DNA from: Candidatus Hydrogenedentota bacterium
GTDB taxonomy: Bacteria; Hydrogenedentota; Hydrogenedentia; Hydrogenedentales; SLHB01
Direction: 5' to 3'
Length of the DNA: 37,824 bases
Assembly: GCA_903925285.1 (NCBI GenBank)
Contig: CAIYET010000190.1
Location: forward strand, 1-37,824
The notes beneath the pieces are model-generated. The model was not told the origin of the DNA and did not search any database. It was given only the letters and a program-made list of their open reading frames with translations. Positions 15,220-23,642 of the stretch are shown one piece after another. Each line of letters opens with the position of its first letter. Position 1 is the first letter of the stretch. The translations under genes and the position numbers were made by a program.

Positions 15220-16212
15220 ATGCAATATCGTAAACTCGGTTCGAGCGATTTGTCGGTTTCGGTTATTTCATTCGGAGCGTGGGCGATCGGCGGCTCGATG
15301 TGGGGCGGTGCGGACGACGACCTCGCGGTCCGCGCCATTCGCGCGTCCCTCGATCGCGGCGTGACCTGCATCGACACGGCGGCCATCTATGGCATGGGCC
15401 ACAGCGAATGCCTCGTTGGAAAGGCCATTGCAGGCCGCCGCGACGGAGTCGTCATCGCCACGAAATGTGGACTCCGTTGGGATCTTGAAGACGGCGCATT
15501 CTTCTTCGATGGGCAGACACCCGAAGGCGAGCCGCGCCGGATTTTCCGCAACTTGCGCCCGGACTCGATCCGCTATGAATGCGAACAGAGTCTGAAACGG
15601 CTTGGCGTCGACGTGATCGATCTATATCAATGCCATTGGCCGGATCCGTCGTCGAATCTCGACGATACCATGGACGCGTTGCTCGAACTTCAGCGGCAAG
15701 GCAAGATCCGCGCAATCGGCGTCAGCAATTTCACGCCCGAAATGATGCGCCAATGCCTCGCCAAAGGCGTCATCGCCAGCGATCAGCCGAAATACAACAT
15801 GCTCGAGCGCGACATCGAACCTGAACTCCTTCCCTTCTGCCGCGAACAAAACATCGGTATCCTCGCCTACAGTCCGATGGCCATGGGCCTGCTCACGGGC
15901 AAGATGGGACCCGACTACATGTTCAAAGGCGACGACACGCGCCAGCATCGCCCATGGTTTACGGTAGAAAATCGCCAACGCGTCCGCGGTATGCTCGAAA
16001 AGATCAAACCCATCGCGGACGATCACGGCGTTACCTTCGGACAACTCGCGCTGAACTGGGTCATCTCGCAGCCCGGCCTCACGACCGCGCTCGCGGGCGC
16101 ACGCAACGAAACGCAAGCCGCCGAAAACCTTAAGGCCGCTGATTTCACGTTGTCGGACTCGGAACTCGCCACAATCCGGCGTAGCGCCGACGAGTTGGGA
16201 GCGCCCGTATGA
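15220..16212 (+). CDS. Aldo/keto reductase
   Basis: 330 residues, complete. NADPH-dependent oxidoreductase of the (beta/alpha)8 AKR family, cytosolic. The catalytic tetrad is visible: D52 (CIDTAAIYG), Y57, K82 (IATKCG) and H139 (YQCHWPD). Cofactor-end motifs GVSNF and the late ALNWVISQPGLTTALAGARN block are typical. Closest in style to the YajO/IolS group acting on sugars or polyols, but the substrate is unknown. AGGAG precedes the ATG. It is the first gene of four with overlapping ends; its stop overlaps the next ATG by four bases, suggesting a shared pathway with the Gfo/Idh enzyme. Confidence 0.95.
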   Translation: MQYRKLGSSDLSVSVISFGAWAIGGSMWGGADDDLAVRAIRASLDRGVTCIDTAAIYGMGHSECLVGKAIAGRRDGVVIATKCGLRWDLEDGAFFFDGQTPEGEPRRIFRNLRPDSIRYECEQSLKRLGVDVIDLYQCHWPDPSSNLDDTMDALLELQRQGKIRAIGVSNFTPEMMRQCLAKGVIASDQPKYNMLERDIEPELLPFCREQNIGILAYSPMAMGLLTGKMGPDYMFKGDDTRQHRPWFTVENRQRVRGMLEKIKPIADDHGVTFGQLALNWVISQPGLTTALAGARNETQAAENLKAADFTLSDSELATIRRSADELGAPV

Positions 16213-17390
16213 ACAAGCCAACGCTCCGCGTCGGCATTGTCGGAGCTGGCTTCTCGGCGCGATTTCATTACGAAGCGATCCGCAAGGTGTACAGCGTCGA
16301 TGTGGACGTGAAAGGCGTTTATGCGCTCGACCGTGAGCAGGCCGCCGGGTATGCCGCCGAACGCGGCATTCGCGCGTACGATTCACTCGAGGCGTTGCTT
16401 GATGACGTGGATGTCGTCCATTGCTGCGTGCTCGTCGCAGGCCATGAACAAGTCGCCGTCGCGGCGCTCGAACGCGGCAAGTTCGCCATCGTCGAGAAAC
16501 CCTTGACCGGTTATTGCGGCGACGGCTCGGACTCGTTTCACGGCGACCGGTTCCCGAAAGAGGACGCGTTGCGTCACGGCATGGCGAGCGTCGAACGCAT
16601 GCTCGAAGCCGAAGCCAAGAGCGCGGGCCGCATCCTCTACGCCGAGAATTGGGTCTACGCGCCTTCGATTCAGAAGGAGCGCGAAATCATCGAGAAAACC
16701 GGCGCGCAGATCCTCTGGATGCACGGCGAGGAATCGCATTCCGGCTCGCACAATCCGACGTATGCCTACTGGAAATATTCCGGCGGCGGCGTCATGCTCG
16801 GCAAGGGCTGCCACCCGTTATCGGCGGCACTGTACCTCAAACGCGTCGAAGGCCGCGCGCGCAACGGCCAGCCCATCCGCCCGAAAACCGTCAGCGCGCG
16901 GACGCACGCGATCACGCGCATGGACGGCTTCCGCGACGAAGGTCATATCCGCCGCGACTATTACGACATCGACGATTTCTCGATGATGCACGTCACGTTC
17001 GAGGACGGCACGCTCGCGACGGTCTTTGCCTCGGACATCGTTATCGGCGGAATCCACAACTGGCTCGAAGTCTGCGCAAACAATCACCGCACCTTCTGCA
17101 ATATCAACCCAAACAACGCGCTGCAGGTCTACAACCCGCTCGATGCGAATTTCCGCGACGTGTATACCGTCGAGAAAATCGGCACGAAACAGGGTTGGAC
17201 CGCCATGCCGGCCGACGAAGACTGGACCACCGGCTACCCGCAGGAAATCGAGGCGTTCTACCGGACCATCGCGTTCGGCGAACCACTCGAAAGCGACAGC
17301 CGTCTCGCCGCCGACAGTATCTCGACCATCTATAGCGCATACGTGTCCGCCGAACGAGGCGGCGTCGAAATGCCGGTAAGGACTTTCTAG
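16209..17390 (+). CDS. Gfo/Idh/MocA-family oxidoreductase
   Basis: 393 residues. N-terminal Rossmann fold with GIVGAGFSARFH (G9, G12, G14, H20) and the family EKP motif (96-98). EKPLT is followed by an insertion of about 25 residues (GYCGDG...DALRHG) before the helix that usually follows. The C-terminal substrate domain has GGGVMLGKGCHPLSAAL, where H is the usual catalytic position. Such enzymes oxidise or reduce sugars and cyclitols with NAD(P). Substrate unknown. Coupled to the aldo/keto reductase by an ATGA overlap, so the two may act in sequence on the same sugar. Confidence 0.94.
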   Translation: MNKPTLRVGIVGAGFSARFHYEAIRKVYSVDVDVKGVYALDREQAAGYAAERGIRAYDSLEALLDDVDVVHCCVLVAGHEQVAVAALERGKFAIVEKPLTGYCGDGSDSFHGDRFPKEDALRHGMASVERMLEAEAKSAGRILYAENWVYAPSIQKEREIIEKTGAQILWMHGEESHSGSHNPTYAYWKYSGGGVMLGKGCHPLSAALYLKRVEGRARNGQPIRPKTVSARTHAITRMDGFRDEGHIRRDYYDIDDFSMMHVTFEDGTLATVFASDIVIGGIHNWLEVCANNHRTFCNINPNNALQVYNPLDANFRDVYTVEKIGTKQGWTAMPADEDWTTGYPQEIEAFYRTIAFGEPLESDSRLAADSISTIYSAYVSAERGGVEMPVRTF

Positions 17391-17392
17391 CC

Positions 17393-18187
17393 ATGCTGAA
17401 TGTGCGTGACATCGAAACCGTACGCGCGTACCGTCCATTCCTCGTCGCGCATCGCGGCGGCGTGATTGCGCCGGACGCGCCCGAAAACTCGCGGCCCGCC
17501 ATCGAGCGCGCGGCGGTGCATGGCTACGCGATGGTCGAACTCGATGTGATGGAATCGCGCGACGGCATTCCCGTACTGCTGCACGACGGCCTTTACATCA
17601 ACTGCGGCGTTCGCGCACGCATCGCGGATTTCACGGCGGCGGATTTGACCGCCATCCGTTATCGGGCCAGCGAAGAACCCATTCTAACGCTCGAACAAGC
17701 CCTCGATATCTGCGCGGAGCGCGGTCTCGGCGTCATGCTCGATAAACTCGGCAACGACGCCGCGCCGAACGGCGAGATGTCGGAGGCATGCCTGAAACGC
17801 GTGGCAGACCTCTTGTGCAAAAGAAACCTGTCCTCTGCAACCGTGTCGATCATCGATTCGTCCTGGCGGCGGCGGCATCTGGCCGACGTGGCGCTGTTTC
17901 CGATCCCGAAAGGCGACGTGGCGCTCGCCCTGGCCGGCGAATCGCTTCCCGTGAAAGACGAATTCTGGTTCGGTTGGGCGGCCGAATTGGACGATAGAAC
18001 CATCGCGCGGCTCCAGGCGCTCGGCACGTTTCTCATCGTATCGATCAACACGTTCCATTACCCGAAACACGCCGTCGATCAATTGGCTCGAGCGGACATC
18101 GAGCGCCTGCTCGACGCGGGCGTCGAGGGCTTCCAGATCGACAGCGTGTTCGAATCGTTCTTCCCGCCCGACGCGAAACGATCATGA
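17393..18187 (+). CDS. Glycerophosphodiester phosphodiesterase-family protein
   Basis: 264 residues of GDPD-type TIM barrel. Catalytic and metal residues are in place: H20-R21 (AHRGG), E49 and D51 (ELDV), H64 (LLHDG). PENSRPAI (30-37) is the conserved second loop. It hydrolyses glycerophosphodiesters to glycerol 3-phosphate and an alcohol. There is no signal peptide, so it is probably cytosolic. It begins two bases after the oxidoreductase stop and ends overlapping the next ATG, so it belongs to the four-gene operon. The pairing with sugar oxidoreductases could mean a glycosylated glycerophosphodiester substrate; that is inference. Confidence 0.93.
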   Translation: MLNVRDIETVRAYRPFLVAHRGGVIAPDAPENSRPAIERAAVHGYAMVELDVMESRDGIPVLLHDGLYINCGVRARIADFTAADLTAIRYRASEEPILTLEQALDICAERGLGVMLDKLGNDAAPNGEMSEACLKRVADLLCKRNLSSATVSIIDSSWRRRHLADVALFPIPKGDVALALAGESLPVKDEFWFGWAAELDDRTIARLQALGTFLIVSINTFHYPKHAVDQLARADIERLLDAGVEGFQIDSVFESFFPPDAKRS

Positions 18188-19125
18188 CGGAGCCGTCCTC
18201 CCAACGCCGCGACGTGCCGCGTTTCCTGATCCGCGCGAGCGTACTCGTGGCACTCAACGTCGCGCTGGCGTGGGCGGTCCTGTGGGCGGCCGGCGCGTAC
18301 CGCTCCTACGAGCAATGGGAGACCGACTCGATCCTGTACGCAACACCCAAGAACGCGTCGTTCGATTTTGTTTCGCTGGGCACGTCGCGCACGCGCATCT
18401 TTTCCGAGTTCAAGGACAACTACGATTTCGTCGCGCACGACCTCGGCTTGCGTTTCCTGAACCTTGCGATTCCGTTCGGCGGCGGCATCCTGCCCGAACG
18501 TCTGTTCCTCGAAAATTTTTTCGAGCGCGGCAATCGGACCAAAGCCGTCGTGCTATTCCTCGATCCGTTCACGGTTTTTTCCGATCGTCTGAACCGGGAA
18601 CATCGATTCGTGTACTACGAACCGTTTCGCGTGCGATTCCTGGCGAAACTCGTCGTCAACCGGTTCCCCTTCGAGCGCATCGCGACCTATGTCCGCTCGA
18701 AGTTCGGTCGCTACTGGTTCGAACGCGGGCCTATGGTCAAGAACCGCGACGGACGCGTGGTCGATATCGCACATATAGATCCCATGGCATTTCGCAAGCG
18801 GTTGAACGGCCTGTATCCGGAAAAACTCGATGAGTCCAACTTCGAGCGGTACATGCAGGATGTCGTGCGGATCGTCGATATGGCCGCGAAGCATCAAAGC
18901 AAGGCTTACATCGTATTGCTGCCGACGCTGCTCGGCGAAGAGCCTGGTTACGCGAAGGTCATGGCCTTTCTCGCACAGTGCCGCGCACAACATCCCTTCG
19001 CGCTATATGATTGGTCCAAATCAATGCAGGATCCGAAGTTCTTTGCGGATCACGACCACCTCAACTACGAGGGCTTCAAATATCTAGCGAAGAACCTGCT
19101 CCAACCGGCATTGAACGGAACATGA
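18184..19125 (+). CDS. Membrane-anchored SGNH-hydrolase-like protein
   Basis: 313 residues. One N-terminal membrane span (about 15-38), then an outside domain. Block I is FVSLGTSRTRIF with nucleophile candidate S68. Block V is FFADHDHLNYEGF with D289 and H292 spaced as D-x-x-H. This is the layout of SGNH-type esterases/acyltransferases such as the AlgX/DltD-related group, which modify cell-surface glycans. The middle part is divergent and I do not assign a substrate. It is the last gene of the operon; the start overlaps the GDPD stop (ATGA). Two bases separate its stop from that of the convergent dCMP deaminase. Confidence 0.75.
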   Translation: MTEPSSQRRDVPRFLIRASVLVALNVALAWAVLWAAGAYRSYEQWETDSILYATPKNASFDFVSLGTSRTRIFSEFKDNYDFVAHDLGLRFLNLAIPFGGGILPERLFLENFFERGNRTKAVVLFLDPFTVFSDRLNREHRFVYYEPFRVRFLAKLVVNRFPFERIATYVRSKFGRYWFERGPMVKNRDGRVVDIAHIDPMAFRKRLNGLYPEKLDESNFERYMQDVVRIVDMAAKHQSKAYIVLLPTLLGEEPGYAKVMAFLAQCRAQHPFALYDWSKSMQDPKFFADHDHLNYEGFKYLAKNLLQPALNGT

Positions 19126-19127
19126 TC

Positions 19128-19646
19128 CTAAACAAGCTCTTGTTCCTCGATGTCGGGCGCTTGTTTGCCGTATTCGAGGACTTCGTCGAACTTGTATTCG
19201 AGCGCGATGCCGGCGTGCTGGAACATCTCTTCGGATTCGCCGCCCGCGTGGTATTTGCGTTCGCACATGACGCGGACGATCCCACTGTTGATGATGAGCA
19301 TCGCGCACACGCGACACGGCGTCATCTGCAAATAGATCGTCGCCTTGTCGATGGACACGCCAAGTTTCGCGGCCTGGCAAATCGCGTTTTGCTCCGCGTG
19401 GACGGTCCGCACGCAATGCATCGTTTCGCGTCCGTCCTCATGGACGGTCTTCTTGAACTGATGCCCGGCGTCGTCGCAATGCGGCAACCCGGCGGGCGCG
19501 CCCGCATACCCCGTGACAAGCAACTGTTTGTTGCGCGCGATGACGCATCCGATGCGGCCGCGGTCGCATGTCGAGCGCTTTGCGATCGCCCGCGCTACTT
19601 CGAGGAAATAGTCGTCCCATGATGGGCGCTCGTACTTCTCAGACAT
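19128..19646 (-). CDS. dCMP deaminase (ComEB-like)
   Basis: 172 residues, zinc-dependent cytidine/deoxycytidylate deaminase fold. Zinc site: H83 and catalytic E85 in VHAEQNAI, C111 and C114 in TPCRVC. N-terminal SWDDYFLEVARAIAKRSTC and GYAGAPAGLPHC are typical for dCMP deaminases. Converts dCMP to dUMP for thymidylate synthesis, cytosolic. AAGGAGA precedes the ATG. It follows argS on the minus strand with a nonamer array between; whether they are cotranscribed is unclear because that array could terminate. Confidence 0.95.
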   Translation of the reverse strand: MSEKYERPSWDDYFLEVARAIAKRSTCDRGRIGCVIARNKQLLVTGYAGAPAGLPHCDDAGHQFKKTVHEDGRETMHCVRTVHAEQNAICQAAKLGVSIDKATIYLQMTPCRVCAMLIINSGIVRVMCERKYHAGGESEEMFQHAGIALEYKFDEVLEYGKQAPDIEEQELV

Positions 19647-19665
19647 ATCTTCTCCTTTGAATCAT

Positions 19666-19737
19666 AGGACGGATAGGACCCATAGGACGTATAGGTCATA
19701 TTCGTCCTATAGGTCGTATAAGTCCTATACGTCCTAT
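19666..19737. repeat. Nonamer array, AGGACGTAT class
   Basis: Eight 9-bp units in register: AGGACGGAT, AGGACCCAT, AGGACGTAT, AGGTCATAT, TCGTCCTAT, AGGTCGTAT, AAGTCCTAT, ACGTCCTAT. The first half carries AGGACxxAT and the second its complement, so the array folds as a hairpin of about 30 bp. It fills the space between the argS stop and the ribosome-binding site of the dCMP deaminase gene. Unit length 9 distinguishes it from the heptamer arrays. Confidence 0.88.
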
Positions 19738-19746
19738 CTAAACTGG

Positions 19747-21441
19747 CTACATCCGCTCCAGCGCCTCGATCCCGAGCAATCCGAGCGCGTTTTCGAGCGC
19801 GGTCCGCGTGGCGGTGCAAAGCTGTAGACGCGCATCCCGCAACGCGGGCGTCTCTGCCGCCAGTACGGGGCACGCGTGATAGAACGCCGTGAACAGGTGC
19901 GCGGTATCGAGTGCGAATTGGCCGATGGGCGCGCAGTTCCGTTGCGTGACGGCATTGCGCACAACATCAGGAAACAACGCCAGTTTCATGACGAGCGCCC
20001 ACTCGGCATCGGTGTCGAGCGCGGCGTCTTCCGGTACGCCCATGACGGTCTGCCCGTGTTTGCGCAGGATCGAATTGAGCCGCGCACATGAGTATTGGAT
20101 GTACGGGCCTGTGTCGCCGCTGAACGACAGACTGCTCTCCCAGTCGAAGATCACGTTCTTGTTCGGGTTCACGCGAAGGATCGCAAACCGGATCGCCGCG
20201 ACGGCTACTTTGCGCGCGATTTCGGCCTGCTCGTCGACGGGGATTTCCGCACACTGCCGCGCAACGCATTCGGATGAGCGCCGCGCCGCTTCGTCGAGGA
20301 ATTCGGACAGCAGGACACCATTGCCCTGGCGCGTGGACATCTTGCCATCGGCGAGCAGGACATACGCGTAATAGATTACCTCCGGCACTGTGTAACCGGC
20401 GGCGTTGAGGATACGTTCCTGTTGTTGGGCGTAAAGCTTGTGATCCTCGCCGAGCACCATGAGGTCGATATCCGCATCGCGTTCGCGTTTGTCGATTGTA
20501 TACGCGAGGTCGCGGTAGCCGTACATCGAACTGCCGTTCGAGCGCATCAACACGAAGTAGCGGCCCTCTTCGTACGTGTGGCCGAGTTTCGCCAGGTCGA
20601 CGACGAGCCGTTGATCCTCGTCGGTGAACAGCGCGCCCGCGTCGCGCAACGCCGCCAGCACGATTTCGAGTCGCGCGTCTTTTACGTACTTCGATTCGTA
20701 GTCGAATACGTCGTACGAGACATCGAGCCGCGAAAGCACGCCCAACTGGCCAGCGAGGCAGAGATCGGCGACCTTGCGGAACCGCGCTTTCGTTTCAGGA
20801 TCGCCTGCTTCCATTTTTGCGAGCAGTTCGAAACCCTGTTGCGCGAACGCGGGGTCCGCCTCGGCGCGCGCATTCGCCTCGACGTACAGTTTGAGGATCT
20901 GATCGAAGGCCAGGTCTTCGCGTCCTTCGCAGACGAGAAGCAACAGGCCAATTTGGCGGCCAATATCGTTGACGTAATAATGGACTTCGACGTCGTAGCC
21001 CTCGAATCGAAGCAGGCGCGCCAGGCTGTCCCCGAACATTGCGCAACGACCGCGCCCGAGGTGCGGGCTTGCGTTCGGATTGATGCTCGTATGTTCGATG
21101 AGCACGCGCTGGTTCGCGCCCGTTCCGCTGGCGCCAAAGCGCCGACCTTCCGCCAGCACGCCCGCGACGACACGCCGCGCGATGATCCCGCGATCGAGCC
21201 GGAAGTTGCAGTAGGGGCCTGCTGTCGCGACCGACTTCACTTCAGGTCCAAACGCGACCTCTTTGGCGATGCGCGCGGCGAGTTGAGGTGGCGCGAGCTT
21301 CAGCTTGCGGGCCGCTTCGAAGGTCCGTAGCGCCACATCGCCCAGTTCGAGGTTTGGCGCGGGCACGAACGCGAGGTCCGCCCGCACGAGTTCCGGAAAC
21401 GCGGCGCAAATCCGTTCCGCCAATGGTTCAAAGAGATTCAT
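19747..21441 (-). CDS. argS: Arginyl-tRNA synthetase
   Basis: 564 residues, normal length. N-terminal Add1-like domain with LGDVALRTF and GPYCNFRL, class I catalytic core, and the C-terminal anticodon-binding helical domain starting near LVMKLALFPDVV. The KMSK loop is GKMSTRQGN. The HIGH motif reads PHLGRGR (126-132), where most ArgS have HVGHLR, so the second histidine is R130. The ATP-site variant looks lineage-typical rather than broken because the flanks (NPN, GD, YDVEVHYYVNDIGRQ) are intact. Essential, cytosolic. AAGGATG precedes the ATG. Confidence 0.96.
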   Translation of the reverse strand: MNLFEPLAERICAAFPELVRADLAFVPAPNLELGDVALRTFEAARKLKLAPPQLAARIAKEVAFGPEVKSVATAGPYCNFRLDRGIIARRVVAGVLAEGRRFGASGTGANQRVLIEHTSINPNASPHLGRGRCAMFGDSLARLLRFEGYDVEVHYYVNDIGRQIGLLLLVCEGREDLAFDQILKLYVEANARAEADPAFAQQGFELLAKMEAGDPETKARFRKVADLCLAGQLGVLSRLDVSYDVFDYESKYVKDARLEIVLAALRDAGALFTDEDQRLVVDLAKLGHTYEEGRYFVLMRSNGSSMYGYRDLAYTIDKRERDADIDLMVLGEDHKLYAQQQERILNAAGYTVPEVIYYAYVLLADGKMSTRQGNGVLLSEFLDEAARRSSECVARQCAEIPVDEQAEIARKVAVAAIRFAILRVNPNKNVIFDWESSLSFSGDTGPYIQYSCARLNSILRKHGQTVMGVPEDAALDTDAEWALVMKLALFPDVVRNAVTQRNCAPIGQFALDTAHLFTAFYHACPVLAAETPALRDARLQLCTATRTALENALGLLGIEALERM

Positions 21442-21544
21442 AACGATTTAGGCATCCTTGGTGCAGTAAGTTCGTAATGATTTCCAACCTACATGATGCA
21501 TTCTTGTACCATAACGGGACGCGGGATGTAAATGCGGGCGGGAA

Positions 21545-21622
21545 TTGAAGTAATGCATGCTCGTATGCTACGATATCCCGCTGTGAAAGGGGAGATCTGT
21601 CTCTACGGAGACTGGCTCTCCG
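21545..21622 (+). promoter_or_regulatory. Candidate ffh promoter and leader hairpin
   Basis: TTGAAG (21545-21550), 18-base spacer, TACGAT (21569-21574) with TGC upstream (extended -10). Transcription would begin near 21581, giving a leader of about 75 bases containing a perfect CGGAGA-CTGGC-TCTCCG hairpin at 21606-21622. The rest of the 213-bp space between argS and ffh shows nothing else I can support. Confidence 0.5.
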
Positions 21623-21654
21623 GACGGTTAGTTTGACTATGATGGAAAAGTTCT

Positions 21655-22605
21655 GTGTTTGAATCGTTAAGCAAAAAACTGGAAAGCGTCTTCAAGGACA
21701 TTCGCGGTCTGGGTAAACTGACCGAGAAGAACATGAAGGACAGTCTCCAGGCGATCCGGGTAGCGCTGCTCGAGGCCGACGTCAACTACAAAGTCGTCAA
21801 GCAGTTCATCCAGGATGTACAGGATGCCGCCGTCGGGCAGAAAGTGCTCGATAGCATCCATCCGAGCCAGCAGATCGTCAAGATCGTCCACGACGAATTG
21901 GTCAAGCTCATGGGCGGCAAGAACGAGCCGCTCCGCATTTCGCAGAATCCGCCGACGATTATCATGATGGTCGGCTTGCAGGGCCAAGGTAAAACGACAT
22001 CGAGCGGCAAACTCGCGCGTCTGCTCAAGCAAAACGGCCACCGCCCGTTGCTGGTCGGCGCGGATGTGTACCGTCCCGCCGCCATCCGGCAACTCGAGGT
22101 CGTGGCGGAACAGGCGGGCGTCGAGTGTTTCAGCCTCGGCGAGCATGCCAATCCGGTCGACACGTGCGTGATGGCGCGCGGCGAGGCGCAGATGCGCAAT
22201 TGCGACGTGATCATTCTCGACACGGCCGGGCGCTTGCATGTCGACGAGCAGATGATGGGCGAGGTCCGCCAGATTCACAAGTCCGTTTCGCCACACGAGA
22301 TCCTGTTTGTCGCCAACGCGATGATCGGCCAGGACGCCGTCAACGCGGCCAAGGAATTCAATGATGCGCTGCCGTTGACGGGCGTGATCTTGACGCAGTT
22401 GGACGGCGATGCGCGTGGCGGTGCGGCGATTAGTCTGATTACCGTAACCGGGTGCCCGATCAAGTTTGTGGGCACCGGCGAACGACTCGATGCACTCGAA
22501 CCGTTCCATCCGCGGCGGATGGCAGACCAAATTCTGGGCATGGGCGATGTCGTGTCGCTCGTCGAACGGGCGCAGCAGGTCGTGGACCGCGATCAGGCGC
22601 AGTAG
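21655..22605 (+). CDS. ffh: Signal recognition particle GTPase, NG part only (Ffh, split by TAG)
   Basis: 316 residues from a GTG start (GGAAAAG upstream): N domain (1-90, SLSKKLESVFKDI) and G domain with G1 GLQGQGKTT (107-115), GADVYRPAA, DTAGRLHVDE, G4 as TQLDGDARGGA and GTGERLDALEPF. SRP54/Ffh binds 4.5S RNA and signal peptides and docks with FtsY for cotranslational targeting. The frame stops at TAG (22603-22605) right after VVDRDQAQ, exactly where NG passes into the M domain. The same frame continues for 133 codons as a perfect M domain, giving 450 residues in total, the normal Ffh length. Q111 and the G4 TQLD differ from the common S/A and TKLD. Options: sequencing or assembly error (CAG, AAG or GAG to TAG), readthrough, or a true two-part Ffh. 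Other genes here end in TAG, so TAG is a stop in this organism. Confidence 0.9.
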   Translation: MFESLSKKLESVFKDIRGLGKLTEKNMKDSLQAIRVALLEADVNYKVVKQFIQDVQDAAVGQKVLDSIHPSQQIVKIVHDELVKLMGGKNEPLRISQNPPTIIMMVGLQGQGKTTSSGKLARLLKQNGHRPLLVGADVYRPAAIRQLEVVAEQAGVECFSLGEHANPVDTCVMARGEAQMRNCDVIILDTAGRLHVDEQMMGEVRQIHKSVSPHEILFVANAMIGQDAVNAAKEFNDALPLTGVILTQLDGDARGGAAISLITVTGCPIKFVGTGERLDALEPFHPRRMADQILGMGDVVSLVERAQQVVDRDQAQ

Positions 22606-22650
22606 TTCCTGGAAAAGGCCCGCAAGGCTAGTTGGGACCTCGAAGATTTT

Positions 22651-23007
22651 TTGCAGCAGATGCAGCAAGTCAAGAAAATGGGGTCGATCAGCGACCTGAT
22701 GAAGAAGATCCCCGGCCTGAACAAATTGGTGCCGCAAGGCGCGGAGCTTCCCGAAGACGAACTTAAGTATACCGAGGCGATCATCTATTCGATGACGCCG
22801 TACGAACGGCGTAATCCGAAAATGATCAACGGGAGCCGCCGCCGCCGGATCGCCGACGGCAGCGGCACGACCGTGCAGGACGTCAATGCCATACTGAAAG
22901 ATTTCGAAAAGATGCGAAAGATGGTTAAGCAGATGATGAAGAACGTCCCCCGGGGCAAGGGGCCTTTCCCCCCGATGGCGCCCCCTCCGGGAATGGGCTT
23001 CAACTAA
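22651..23007 (+). CDS. ffh: Ffh M domain, downstream of in-frame TAG
   Basis: 118 residues from a TTG, with an ATG three codons later (22660); the homologous sequence itself begins directly after the TAG with FLEKARKASWDLEDFLQQ. Shows the methionine-rich signal-binding groove (MQQVKKMGSISDLMKKIPG) and the 4.5S RNA-binding motif RRRRIADGSGTTVQDVN, plus a Met/Pro-rich tail. No convincing Shine-Dalgarno site is present before the TTG, ATG or any upstream start, so independent initiation looks weak; translational coupling or readthrough would be needed. Fifteen codons of M-domain helix lie between the TAG and this start. Confidence 0.75.
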   Translation: MQQMQQVKKMGSISDLMKKIPGLNKLVPQGAELPEDELKYTEAIIYSMTPYERRNPKMINGSRRRRIADGSGTTVQDVNAILKDFEKMRKMVKQMMKNVPRGKGPFPPMAPPPGMGFN

Positions 23008-23031
23008 AGGACTCACGAAGAAAGGAGAACA

Positions 23032-23388
23032 ATGGCAACAGTAATTCGGATGAAACGAGGCGGGCGTACGCATGCGCCGTACTATCGCGTGGTCGTAATC
23101 GACTCGCGCAGCCGCGTACGCGGACGGGAATTGGACGCGATCGGATTCTACCATCCGTGCGCACGTCCGTTGCCGTTGGCGGAAGTCGACACCGAGAAGG
23201 CGCTGTCATGGCTTGCGCTTGGTGCGCGTCCGTCGGATACGGTCAAGAACGTGTTCACGCAGAAGGGCATCATGGCTGCGCATGTTGCGCGCAAGCTGGC
23301 TGGCGGAGCGCCTGCGGTCGAAGTGTCTTCGGTCGAAGTGCCAACGTCCGAGCCAGCGCAAGCCGTAAGCGCGGCCGTGGAGGAATAG
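23032..23388 (+). CDS. rpsP: 30S ribosomal protein S16
   Basis: 118 residues. [26 protein letters not shown] and IGFYHP are the S16 signature; [17 protein letters not shown]-type region follows as [19 protein letters not shown]. The last ~30 residues are an Ala/Val/Glu extension beyond the usual ~85, common in several phyla. AAAGGAG sits six bases before the ATG. First ribosomal gene after ffh, in the conserved ffh-rpsP-khpA-rimM-trmD-rplS order. Confidence 0.97.
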   Translation: MATVIRMKRGGRTHAPYYRVVVIDSRSRVRGRELDAIGFYHPCARPLPLAEVDTEKALSWLALGARPSDTVKNVFTQKGIMAAHVARKLAGGAPAVEVSSVEVPTSEPAQAVSAAVEE

Positions 23389-23392
23389 TGCC

Positions 23393-23605
23393 GTGAAAGA
23401 GTTGGTTGAACTGATCGCGAAGAAACTCGTCGCGCATCCGGACGAGGTCCAAGTGACCGTCGTGGAAAGCGAAGAAGGCGAGTCGATCGAGTTGCGCGTA
23501 AATCCCGAAGATATGGGGCGTGTGATCGGCAAGGCCGGGCGGACTGCGAAAGCTATCCGCGCGTTGGTCAGCGCCGCCGCCTCGAAGGCCGGGAAACGCG
23601 CGTAG
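23393..23605 (+). CDS. khpA: KH-domain RNA-binding protein (KhpA)
   Basis: 70 residues from GTG, with GGAGGA inside the end of rpsP as ribosome-binding site. A single type-II KH fold: [38 protein letters not shown] with the GKAG loop at 46-49. KhpA binds RNA broadly, often together with KhpB, and affects cell division and elongation in Gram-positives. Its location between rpsP and rimM is the usual one. Confidence 0.95.
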   Translation: MKELVELIAKKLVAHPDEVQVTVVESEEGESIELRVNPEDMGRVIGKAGRTAKAIRALVSAAASKAGKRA

Positions 23606-23642
23606 TTGCAGATTGTCGAATAGTCCGCGCGACGGCACGGCC

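Noticed and set aside
21667-23154. 495-residue minus frame opposite ffh
   Set aside because: Antisense shadow; it stays open across the ffh TAG but has no motif or ribosome-binding site.
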